DNA from: Silene noctiflora
Lineage: Eukaryota; Streptophyta; Magnoliopsida; Caryophyllales; Caryophyllaceae
Length of the DNA: 20,244 nucleotides
Assembly: GCA_009801015.1 (NCBI GenBank)
Contig: VHZZ01004489.1
Coordinates: forward strand, 28,836-49,079
Direction: 5' to 3'
Part shown: positions 1-8,906 of the stretch, piece after piece
Numbering within the stretch: position 1 is the first letter of the stretch
Layout of the letters: each line of letters starts with the position of its first letter
Made by a program: the position numbers and the translations under genes
Notes under the pieces: model-generated
What the model saw: the letters and a program-made list of their open reading frames with translations, nothing else
Database searches by the model: none
Told to the model about the DNA's origin: nothing

Positions 1-539
1 ATACTACCATAATTTAAGAAAGTGACCCATAATATGTTTTTTTTTTAATGGCTATTAGTGATACCTAAACCTTTGAAATAAGAGCCATATGATCATATAA
101 CAACTTTTAATTAAATATAAATTATCCTTAAAGTATATTATAATTATTTTTTTCCTTACCCCTTTTTCCTCCCTAGCTTCCATAACTAATGCATTGTTAT
201 TCTCCATTTGTTTTCTTAATTAACAACTTATACATGGTGTTAATTAGTTTGGAAAAAATAAATGAATGAACATCGTTATTCTCATAAACTCAGCTGCATT
301 ACACTAATTAAGCGCGAAACTTTAGCTTGTCCATACTTAATCCTAAACTTTCTCCTTGTCAACTTATGGTGCATGCTCCACGATTTCTTGTATCTGAACC
401 CTTTAAACAATTCATCACTTTTCTGTTCTTTCTTCATAATTCTGACAAATAACCTTTTTTTTTCTTTAATTTGTTGCTGCAAATAAAAGAATAAAGAAAA
501 ATAAAAACAGAAAATAAGTGAAGAAAAATAAAATTATTA
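1..539. other. AT-rich 5' flank of the Ser-rich gene
   Basis: This stretch is strongly AT-rich and holds no convincing gene. The short open frames around 262-486 have no recognisable domain and a composition expected of random AT-rich DNA. It should contain the promoter and 5' leader of the gene starting at 540. The last 60 bases before the ATG are A-rich, like a plant 5' UTR. I could not identify a confident TATA box at a sensible distance, so no promoter is called. Confidence 0.5.
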
Positions 540-578
540 ATGGCATCATATATGCTTCAAATTGTTGCTTTAATATCT
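540..578 (+). other. Exon 1 of the Ser-rich gene (signal peptide, first half)
   Basis: ATG at 540 opens 13 codons, MASYMLQIVALIS, which end exactly at a consensus plant donor, GTAAGT, at 579. Without splicing the frame hits a stop within a few dozen bases, so the donor is needed. The intron is 89 bp, a typical plant length. The start is supported because it is the only ATG that gives a hydrophobic leader joining in phase to the next exon. Confidence 0.6.
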
Positions 579-3500
579 GTAAGTAGTAGTTCTTGCCTCT
601 TTGAATTATTTTAAATGATTCTCATTCTTAATACGGAATTGTTTTCGATTTTTTCGATTTTTTTCAGGTTTATATCTCAATAAGCGAAGCAACATTATTT
701 CTACATCCCATAGGTATGTTTAGTCCTTACTATTTGGTGTCATATCCCCTTACTATAAAAGCTAAAACTTTTCATGCATTTCTATTGGTCCTTGCTTTTA
801 AGGAATGGAAAAATTTTTATTTTATTAGGACCCCCCACTTTCTATATAGAGAATTAATTATCCTCTCTCCTATTATTTTTAATTACTCTCTTCCGCACAT
901 TTAACAATAAAACTTCATTCAATATTAAAATCTACAAAAAATATTAAAAATAAAATGTGAACATTAAAAAGTTACAAACAAAAAACACAAATACAAGTAA
1001 AAAAAATATTAGATTCAAAACCCGATAGTTAAAAAAAATACACAAGTATACAGATAATAAAAAGAAACATGTGGATCGGTATTTTTAATAAAAAAAATCC
1101 GTCAATTCTGAAACCATAACAAATAAAAGTTGTCTTTTAAATTAGTAATGAAATATATCGAATTTTATGGCAGAAAAAATGGCCTATTTTAATAATTGAT
1201 GATTTATAATAATTTATATATTTTTCACTTAATTTTTATGTTGAATTATATTCGCATTAATTGGTCAAACATATTTATGAACAACCATATATTTAAAAAC
1301 AGACCCGTACATTTTTTGTACGGGCATCAAACTAGTTCTGATAAAAGAACTCACAGAGGATAGATGCGCTTCTCATATAGTCATAATTATAAAAGTCTAA
1401 GGAATTACTCCGCGTATTGTCAATTGGTGTTGAGATGGAACCTACTTAAACCGTTAAACTTATAAAATTGACATTACCTCCTTTGTATTGAATTGGCCCA
1501 TACCCGTTAACGTAAAATAGTTTTCTTACCGAGGATTTCGATCGCACCTTTAAAATGGACAATGTATATCATAATACGCAATAGATAGATGATTTGAAAG
1601 AATTTGCGAAAGAATTTTGTCTCATTTTAATTTCCATGTTGAAACTTTATTAAACAAAGAGAAATATATGGTATCAGACTTGCTACAGACATAAACTTAC
1701 TCCATGTTTAAGCTCGTGAAAATTCACGGATCTGTTCTAAAAAATTCAATATTACTACTTGTAACTTCTTAATTGATAACCATTATAGTAATTACGGTTT
1801 TCTAATAGGCATACATTAGAAAAATCGAACTAAGCGAACATTTTCACAACGTAATCGATATAAAATATAGGGTTGTATAAATTAATCATTATTTTAATAT
1901 ATTCAATTAATATTCATTTTATGTTTAATTGAGCAGATCTTATATCATAATATGATTGTTACCCCAGTCATTCTTGTTTATAATAGCATCGAATTTATTT
2001 TTATAACACCTAACCAAATTATATTATACTTCGTAGTAAGAATATTCGTTTTCGAAAAAGATACTTCATATAGAGTATATGAAATAGTATAACACAGTAA
2101 CACACTTTGCAAACATTCAAATGGGAAGTGTGGCTCCATAATTTTTAACAAACCGTCTTGTGATGGACACTATCCGTCACAAGCTGAAGACGGATAGTGT
2201 CCCTCTCATAATAAGATAAGTGAGAGGGCAAGTGGGGAAGAAATGAAGCACCCCATAAATAGTGTCACTTGCATATTGTGAAAGGGTACTATCCGTTTTC
2301 AACTTGTGACAGATAATATACGTCTTCAACAAGAATTTTGTCAATTTTTTATTGACCTTTTAGAGTTTCTTAGTAGGTGAACGAAGTTTCTTAGGCAAAA
2401 GTTTTATGAAGCTTTGAAATACTTTGAATTGACATTCCCTATGACAAGTTGACAACTGTATAAAATAAGTCGTCGTGCGAAATAACGGCTTCAAGCTTCG
2501 CAGAATTATACAACTCGCATTTTTTTTTTTTTTTTTGGTTACAACTCGCATTTTATGTGGACACCAAAATGACAGTTATTTTAACGCGGACCAAATTGAC
2601 AATAATTTGAAAAAAATTCAATGTCATTTTAAAGACTTTACCAATTTTGTTTGAAAATATTTTTGTTGTATAGAGGTCGCAATTAATGACTTTAGAGCAA
2701 ATATCGTGGAAAATGTCGAATAATAATTACGGAGTATATTATATTATTAAAATATACTCCGTATCATATATAAAATATTATTTATTAATGTCTTTTATAT
2801 ATATAGAATAATATAAGTGAGAAAGCTATAAAACTATGTATTGTATTAAAAAAGAACTCAACTGAATCATAATACAATTACTCCATTATAAATTATTGCC
2901 TTAGCATATATTTAACAAATTTATAAAATCATAATAACATGCCTTTCTTAAACTTAAAGTGTTACAGATATACTCCATCCTAAAACATCAAGATTTTAAC
3001 TTTCAAGTACCATAACTAGTATTTCTCGTTTGTCATCAATCTTATAGTTATATAGTTATATCTCGTAGATAAGTTATTTTGCACAATTCAGTGAGCAACG
3101 AATATTTTTGACCAAGATCAATGTAATAGGTTCAGGCAATGTGAAAAAAGAAGCTCAAGGAGGCTTCAACGTGAATCATCAGGTTGGTTTTGGCGGAAGC
3201 TTTGGTTTTAATCATCAGGTGGGAGTTTCCGAGGGAGGTAGTGGAGCAAGTCAAGCATCAAGAGGTGCATCTAGTAACGGATCGGGAGGAGCATCTAGTA
3301 GCGGATCAGGAAGTGTATCTGGTAGCGCATCTGGAAGTGCATCTGGGGGATTTAAGTTTTCGGGAGGAATGAGTGGATCGGCAAAAGCAGGAGCATCCGG
3401 ACAAGGTAGTGGTACAGGGCAAGCCGGAGCCTTAGGAGAAGCTAGTGGCACTGGAAAATCATCTGGTCAAGCAGGTGCATCAGGAGGAGTAAGTGGCTCA

Positions 3501-5228
3501 GGACAAGCTTCAGGACAATTTTCTGGTGAATTTTCTGGTCAAGCATCAAAATCCGGCCAAGTTTCAAGTGAAGCCTCGAAATCAGGTGAGGTCTCAGGGG
3601 AAGCATCCAAATCTGGTGAAGCATCTGAAGATGCATCTGGACAAACATCAGGGAGTTCATCAGGACAATCAAGTCAATCATCAAAGTCAAGTAGTGCTTC
3701 AGGGGAAGTAAGTGGCTCAGGACAAGCTTCAGGAAAATTATCTAGTAAAGCCTCAAAATCAGGTGAAGTCCCAGGAGAAGCATCAAAATCGAGTGAAGAA
3801 TCAAAATCTGGTGAAGCATCAGGAGATGCATCTGGACAAATATCAGGAGATTCATCAGGACAATCAAGTCAATCATCAAAATCAGGTGGTGCTTCAAGCC
3901 AAATATCAAAATCTAGTAAGGTATCTGGAGAAGCATCAGGCCAAGTTAAAGATTCTACAAGAGCTAGTGGCGCTGAAGAATCATCGAAAAAAGAAGGCGC
4001 CTTGGGACAATCTAATGGCACAGGAGAATCATCGAAAAAAGAAGATGCCTCTGGACAAGCCAAGGCTTCAGGGGGAGCTAGTGGCTCAGGGCAAGCACAA
4101 GGTTCTTGGTCGGGAAAAGGCCAATGGTCTGGAAAATTCAATGCTAAAGGATCAAAGTCGAGTGAGGGTTCAAGTCAATCGTCAAAATCAGATCAAGCAT
4201 CAAGTCAAACATCAAAATCTAGCGAAGCATCTGGCGACTCTTCTAAATCTGGTCAGGAATCAAGCGAGGCTTCAAAATCCGGTCAAGCATCGAGCGAATC
4301 TTCAAAATCTAGTAAAGCATCAAAATCTAGTGAAGTAAGCCAGGCATCTAAATCTAGTCAAGCATCAAGCGAGGCATCAAAATATGGTAAGGCATCGAGC
4401 GATGCTTCAAATTCTGGCCAAGCATCGAGCGACTCCGCAAAATCTAGTGAAGTATCAGGAAAAACATCAAAATCTAGTGAAGTATCAGGTAAAAGTTCAA
4501 AATCCAGTCAGGCATCTGGGAATGAATCAAAATCTAGTCAAGCATCCGGCTCGAGCAAAACATCAGGTCAATCTTCGGGTGAAGCCTCGAGTGATGCATC
4601 AACATCAGGAGAGACATCCAATAAATCGTCAAAATCGGGAGATAATGACGCATCAAAATCAAAATCAAAATCTAACAAGTCTTCTTCAAGCCAAAAAAGT
4701 TCCGCGGAAGCCTCAAGTTCAACTAAATCCTCAAGTCAAACTTCTGGTAAAAAAGAAGGGTCAAGCCAAGCATCGAGTTCAAAATCAGGTCAATCTTCCG
4801 GCAAATTATCAGGAAAGTCTTCAAGCAAGACATCTGCTGAAGCATCAGGTCAAGTATCAGCTGAAGGATCAGGGCAAGCATCCTCACAATCGTCTGGAAA
4901 ATCTTTGAATCACAAATCAAATGAGACGTCTGGTAAAAATTCGAAAGAAGAAACAGGTAAATCATCTGGCCAAGCTTCTCAAAGCTCATCAAGCAAAGCA
5001 TCAAAAAAAATTTCTGAATCATCTTCAAGTCAAGCGTCATCTCATTCTTCTCACAAGTCTTCTAGCCAATCTTCTCAGAAGTCTTCAGGTCAATCCTCTC
5101 ACAAATCATCATCACAATCTTTTGGCAAGTCTTCAAATAAATCTTCTAAAAAATGTTATTGTCCGTGTGAATGCCAAGACTCGGACAACACATCAAAATC
5201 TAGGAAACTTTTAACTATAACATCCTAA
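540..5228 (+). CDS. Secreted Ser/Gly/Ala/Lys-rich low-complexity repeat protein, three-exon model
   Basis: The model has exons 540-578, 668-713 and 3136-5228 (or 3130-5228), giving about 725 or 727 residues. Exons 1 and 2 encode a hydrophobic N-terminus that reads as a signal peptide with a probable cleavage after Ser-Glu-Ala, so the product should be secreted to the wall or apoplast. The terminal exon encodes a short Gly/Phe/His-containing segment with NHQVG twice, then some 630 residues of Ser-rich repeats (SGEASKS, SGQASS, SKSSEVSG types), and ends in CYCPCEC followed by a charged tail. Serine is about 36% by hand count. Proline, tyrosine and tryptophan are nearly absent, so it is not an extensin. 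Such a chain should be disordered, like sericin or other secreted polymers. I do not recognise the family. The junction into the last exon is inferred from reading phase; a further small exon in the big intron cannot be excluded. Confidence 0.65.
668..713 (+). other. Exon 2 of the Ser-rich gene (end of signal peptide)
   Basis: A T-rich tract ending TTTTTTCAG at 659-667 gives a strong acceptor. The exon continues in phase 0 as VYISISEA and then TLFLHPI, and closes at a good donor, GTATGT, at 714. Ser-Glu-Ala fits the -3/-1 rule for signal peptidase. The exon ends after one base of a codon, so the next exon must supply two bases. Confidence 0.55.
745..1335 (+). mobile_element. Probable non-autonomous Helitron in the large intron
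   Basis: The right end shows the Helitron 3' signature: a perfect hairpin, CCCGTACA and TGTACGGG with a T5 loop (1304-1324), then seven bases, then CTAG at 1332-1335 followed by T. The left end is less sure. A TC at 745-746 preceded by A, leading into CCCTTACTATAAAAGC, is the best candidate and gives an element of 591 bp. No RepHel coding sequence is present and the interior is plain AT-rich DNA. Confidence 0.4.
1336..1690 (+). mobile_element. Old Ty1/copia or TRIM-like LTR fragment
   Basis: TGGTATCAGAC at 1669-1679 resembles the initiator-Met tRNA primer-binding site that follows the 5' LTR in plant copia and TRIM elements. The preceding bases include an AATTGGTGTTGAGATGGAACC-like stretch near 1421, which resembles common plant copia/TRIM LTRs. 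No coding part is seen and the ends are unclear. It is an old, incomplete fossil lying inside the intron. Confidence 0.4.
1691..2139. other. AT-rich intron sequence, nothing identified
   Basis: This is AT-rich DNA with no exon-like open stretch. The only small structure is a 14-bp perfect palindrome, CGTGAAAATTCACG, near 1715. Confidence 0.4.
2147..2342. mobile_element. MITE with internal palindromes
   Basis: The 196-bp segment has diverged terminal inverted repeats of about 55 bp. Both ends share ATCCGTCACAAG-like and GAAGACGGATAGT-like blocks in opposite orientation. Its left arm is itself a near-perfect hairpin: GGACACTATCCGTC (2165-2178), a 10-base loop, then GACGGATAGTGTCC (2189-2202). 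It is flanked by AATTTTT on both sides (2140-2146 and 2343-2349), a possible target duplication, though in T-rich DNA. No coding sequence. It lies inside the large intron. Confidence 0.6.
2350..3091. other. AT-rich distal part of the large intron
   Basis: No coding signal is seen. ACAACTCGCATTTT occurs twice (about 2510 and 2541) on either side of a poly-T run, a small direct duplication. A hairpin lies at 2728-2763. The 3' end holds the candidate splice acceptors for the terminal exon. Confidence 0.45.
2728..2763. repeat. Short perfect hairpin with TACGGAGTA ends
   Basis: TACGGAGTATATT and AATATACTCCGTA pair across a short AT loop. ATACTCCGTA-type ends are common in small plant inverted-repeat elements, so this may be a very short MITE relic, but no flanking duplication is clear. 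Confidence 0.4.
3136..5228 (+). other. Terminal exon with the Ser-rich repeats
   Basis: The open frame runs from about 3069 to a TAA at 5226-5228 with no in-frame ATG before the repeats, so the true start lies upstream. AGs at 3128-3129 and 3134-3135 both give the phase exon 2 needs and would each join through a glycine. The second is preceded by a TTGAC branch-like site about 25 bases upstream. An AG at 3090-3091 gives the wrong phase for exon 2. The other frames of this stretch are also open, but only because the DNA is a short-period repeat. Confidence 0.75.
3489..3926 (+). repeat. In-frame 219-bp tandem duplication within the repeat domain
   Basis: GTAAGTGGCTCAGGACAAGC occurs at 3489 and again at 3708, 219 bp (73 codons) apart. 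The sequence after each copy runs in parallel through SGQASG, ASKSGEV, GEASGDASGQ and SSGQSSQSSKS, with a few substitutions and a small length shift. A third, more diverged start of the unit (GCTAGTGGCTCAGGGCAAGC) is at 4077. This shows the protein grew by unequal duplication. Confidence 0.7.
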
Positions 5229-5294
5229 CTATTAAAGTTAAAAAAACATTTCTTAGCATAATATTTATTTAGTAATGCAATTTAGATTTATTAT

Positions 5295-5300
5295 AATAAA
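5295..5300 (+). terminator. Polyadenylation signal AATAAA of the Ser-rich gene
   Basis: AATAAA lies about 70 bases after the stop codon in a T-rich 3' flank, a normal distance for a plant near-upstream element. No transcript evidence is available here. Confidence 0.45.
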
Positions 5301-6060
5301 AATTATAGATACTAGTCGGCATGCAATTCATGAGGAGACGTTAGGATTAAGATTATTAATATTTGTAGAAAGGTTGGAGATACAAATAATCGAGTGTTAT
5401 ACTAATTAATAGATGAAAATAGAGTTTACTATGATCAAAGGTAAAGATCATATATTCAATATTTGTTTATTGGACATTACTTTTTCAGATTAACAACTTT
5501 TACGCTTTGGTTCATAAACTTTTAAGAGATTATGAACACTTGCGTAACTAAATTGGAAAATTAGTAAGTGAGATTGCAACTTAAACTGTAAAAGTTTAGT
5601 ATAAATTACTTTTTAAATTACTTAAATTTACGCATTCTCATATTTTATATGGTAGAATTACAAAACCCCATATGTGGTCCTGAAAACTCGTTTCCCTAGA
5701 GTTTTTTCCACCACCGGTGACAAAAATATGAATGAATTATGAAGTGTGAAAATGACATGTACAGAAAGTCATAGGAAATAAGAGAGCATTTGGTTAGAGA
5801 TTTTTAGAGAATGAAAAGTGTCCATATTCTTACATGATGTTTGTTTACCTGGATATTTCATTCCCTGACATTTTTTAAATTTTCAATTTTGGTTTACCAT
5901 AAAGTTATGGGCTATCATTTCTCCTTTATTTCACTCTTACTTCTAACCATCATTGACAGCCACCACGACTCGTCACCAACATAAAAAAAAATTCCTCCCA
6001 TTGGCACTATTGGCGACGCCGCGACCAACATTCGACATTAGTCCGTTAGCGACCATGATA
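5301..6060. other. Intergenic DNA downstream of the Ser-rich gene
   Basis: No gene is seen. The sequence is AT-rich apart from a slightly GC-richer patch at about 5940-6060 with no recognisable protein. A CATTTGGTTAGAG-like start near 5789 recalls hAT-type MITEs, but no matching other end was found. Confidence 0.4.
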
Positions 6061-6850
6061 ATGTCTATTCAGGTCAAGTAGATTAGGTTGTGTTAATGTG
6101 TCACACTATTAAATGTCGGATTCTAGTGCACTAATCTTGTATATGTCGGTTTGTATTGGTTGGTTGTGACTTTGATGTTTTGTATTCACTTGTGGCTCTT
6201 TGTACTTTAGTTTGGTTGAAGTCAAGGTAAGCAAGTCAAAATCAACAACACAAAGTCAACAAAATTTAAACCAGTCAAGTTAAACAAAGTCAAAACGAGT
6301 CAAGTCAAGGGGATTAAATCATTCCAAGTCAACAAAAGTAAAAATTGTGAAGGTCAAGTCAAGGGTCAACAAAAGTCAAAGAAGAACCTAAAGGAGAATG
6401 GAAATAGAAGGGCCAGAATTTGAAGAAATGCAACTGGTCCAAACCGAGCTTGCGGTTAGGGCGGGTTCTCTCTTTCCGATTTTGGTTTGTGTGTTAGTTC
6501 GAGGCCCATTTTGTTTTAACCTAGATATTTGTGCCCACGATATGAATAGGTATATATTTGAGATCTCATCTATCACTTGTTTTATCATTTAATTTTTTCT
6601 CTAATCATCTTGAGATCTACTTTATTTTGGGTAATTAGAAAGAATTTAGGGAAGGATAATCTTCCTTTTTTAGTGTAATTGTACTTAAAGTTTCAATCGT
6701 TTTTTAATTTGTAAGAATTTAATCCTCCTACTCATTAGTAACATTTCATCTTGTGTTAATTACTTTGTTCAATGTTTTAAGTATGTAGTTTGATCACCTT
6801 TATGTTTATTCACTCAACTCTATTTTAGAAATGGTTTAATCTATATAATA
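6061..6850 (+). repeat. LTR-like repeat tract, origin uncertain
   Basis: A GTCAA-rich stretch is followed by a short GC-richer block, a TATA-like GGTATATATTTGAG near 6549 and an AT-rich leader-like region. The order (GC-rich block, TATA box, AT-rich leader) is what one expects of a plant LTR, but I found neither LTR ends nor a second copy. The 64-codon open frame at 6398-6592 shows no domain and is not called. Fossil status is inferred. Confidence 0.3.
6219..6380. repeat. GTCAA-rich tract (12 copies in about 160 bp)
   Basis: The pentamer GTCAA occurs 12 times, twice as the overlapping GTCAAGTCAA, with AAGTCAACAAA variants between. Spacing is irregular, so it is not a simple tandem repeat. 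Read on the other strand each copy is TTGAC, the core of the WRKY-binding W-box. It may equally be a degenerate microsatellite inside an old retroelement. Confidence 0.6.
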
Positions 6851-8906
6851 TTTCGCGTAGCAAATGATAGCGAGATTGTCGCCCACCCCGCATCACACAA
6901 TATTTATAAAACTCAATACCAAACTAATGAATGTAGTAGGATAAGGAGGTCAATCCACAGAGACAGCCAAGATTGTTTATTGGTTTTCGTTTGGTTTAGT
7001 CTAATCGATCAAAGTTTGAGCTGTTGAAAATCTAAAAGCAATTAAACTAAAAAAGGAAATAAACAAGCAAAAATGAACGTAGAATAAATAACTAATTAAA
7101 GGGAGTTGGGGGGAGATAAGGAATCAGGTCAATCGCTAGATCCTAGGACGGGGCAAATTAAACTACCCAACCCACAAAAGCTAAAAAGAAAGCGACACGG
7201 TCTTTCGACCCACTAACTCAACCAACCCTTGGCCAAATTTAGTAGGTTAAGAAAGTCATCTAAAATAAGGTGTTGATCTCCAAATTTCTTAATCATTCAA
7301 TTTTATAATTACCCAGGTCGAATCGTCACCCTAACTGAATAATTCACCAAAAACTTGGAAGGTTAATTCTAGTCTCTAAAATGGTAAAAATGGAAGTGTA
7401 ATTGTCCAATGGTGGAACGAACTCAAGAACTCTAATCCCTTTCCCCCCTAACTAAAGACTACTCACTAATCATCATAAAAACTAAATTAAACAGGTAAAC
7501 CATTAATGATAAAGCAAAACTAAACATGATTAGGATAATAAAGGAAGAACTTTAACTAATTAAACACTAAACTAATAAAAATAAGAACTGAAATTCAATA
7601 ACATAAATAAAGATGAAGAGAGAATTTCATACCAAATTTGGAACTTAAATATATAAAGGAACTAGATTTAGAAGTTAATTATATAAAGAACAAATCTTGG
7701 AACTTGAATAAATTAACTAAATCAATTTCTAATCTACACTAGAGAGGAGGAAAATAAACGAGTAACCCTCGAAAATAAATCTGAAATTGTTCTAAGCTAA
7801 ACTCAAGTGAGTCCTAAAGTGAGTCCCCCAACCCTAATTTGGGTTTTACATCTCTTTATAAGCATAGAATAATTTAGGGCAAAATAGTAAAGTCTAGGAA
7901 TAATGTTAAAAAAGGAAAACTAATAATATAGATAAACCAAACATCACACAAAAGCAAAAAGTGACACTGTCTTCTACTGTAAACATCCCCGAGACACACA
8001 AAGACTTTTCTTCAGAATTATACCCGGTCAAAATCATCAAGAATCCCAGCCGGGCATAATTATATCCCTTGGCTACACAATTGACTGGGTTCAATTCTTG
8101 CTCGAATAAAGATGAAGCAGCGACAAGGAGCTCGACGAGCACTGTGGTGGCCTGAGCTGGGTATGGTGATGCAAATTGATGCAAAAAGTGAAGTTGTAGG
8201 AGCATGACGGAGAACGGAGGTGGTGGTACTAGGTTGCTGCGTCAGAACCGAGGAGAACAATGGCGTTGTAGGTCAGAGGAGATGTAAGAGTCGGTTTCGG
8301 AACCGAAACGAGAAATGGGAGAGTGAGTGCACGGTGGTGGCATGAATGGAGCAGAGAGCCGGAGTTTCGGCAACGAATCAGAAATGATTCGGTAATGGTG
8401 TGGACCAACGCCACCCACGCCGCGCGCATCCGCGAGTGGAAGTTAAGACGACGACACTTCTCCTATGGAACTTTGTAAAAAAATCACGTCATAGGGCGTT
8501 ACCGATTTGAAAGTCTTTGAAACCGGTGAAATGTTGAATAAGCCTGCATGTGAAGAGTCACGCCACCAATTGTTTTTGGAAAGTTGGAAAACGTTCGAAT
8601 ATTTTATGCCATGTCTAGAATGACTCTTGCGATGCCAATGAACATGGGTGCTCACAGATATCTGAGTAAGGGGTGAGGGTACGTATTAGGAAGTTCTTTA
8701 ATCGAACACCTAATCCCGCCCACCTCGATAGCGGCCTCTACTAGTGATCATAGAAATCGTTTATACTCGATGTGCTTTTGATTATATTCATGCAATACAA
8801 CATCCAACGTTTTAATCCTAGCATGTGAGAATTAGAATAAGTCGGTGAACATACAATTTACAATTAATTGTCGAATTGGGAATTTACATTATTTACATAT
8901 GAGGAA
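6851..8906. repeat. Decayed dispersed repeat, probably retroelement-derived
   Basis: Phrases such as GGTCAATCCACAGAGA (about 6948), CGCTAGATCCTAGGACGGGG (7132) and GTACGTATTAGGAAG...CCTAATCCCGCCC (about 8680-8720) have the feel of high-copy non-coding parts of plant Ty3/gypsy elements. No gag, pol or other domain is recognisable in any frame. The open frames at 7906-8655 on the minus strand have no recognisable domain. The 8700-8906 part appears to continue after the solo LTR, at 10818. Old fossil; boundaries unknown. Confidence 0.35.

Noticed and set aside
262-486. Short overlapping open frames on both strands upstream of the gene
   Set aside because: No domain, random AT-rich composition, and frames overlap on opposite strands.
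3108-3110. TTG at 3108 as the start codon of the Ser-rich protein
   Set aside because: Plant genes very rarely start at TTG, the frame is open further upstream, and good upstream exons with a signal peptide join in phase.
3184-5214. Long open frames in the other frames and on the minus strand across the repeat domain
   Set aside because: They arise because a short-period, stop-free repeat stays open in several frames; the Gln/His/Lys/Leu-rich products are shadows.
5786-5960. hAT-type MITE starting at a GCATTTGGTTAGAG-like sequence
   Set aside because: I could not find a matching inverted end or an 8-bp flank duplication.
7906-8655. Several minus-strand open frames as genes
   Set aside because: They overlap in different frames, show no domain and lie in repeat DNA.
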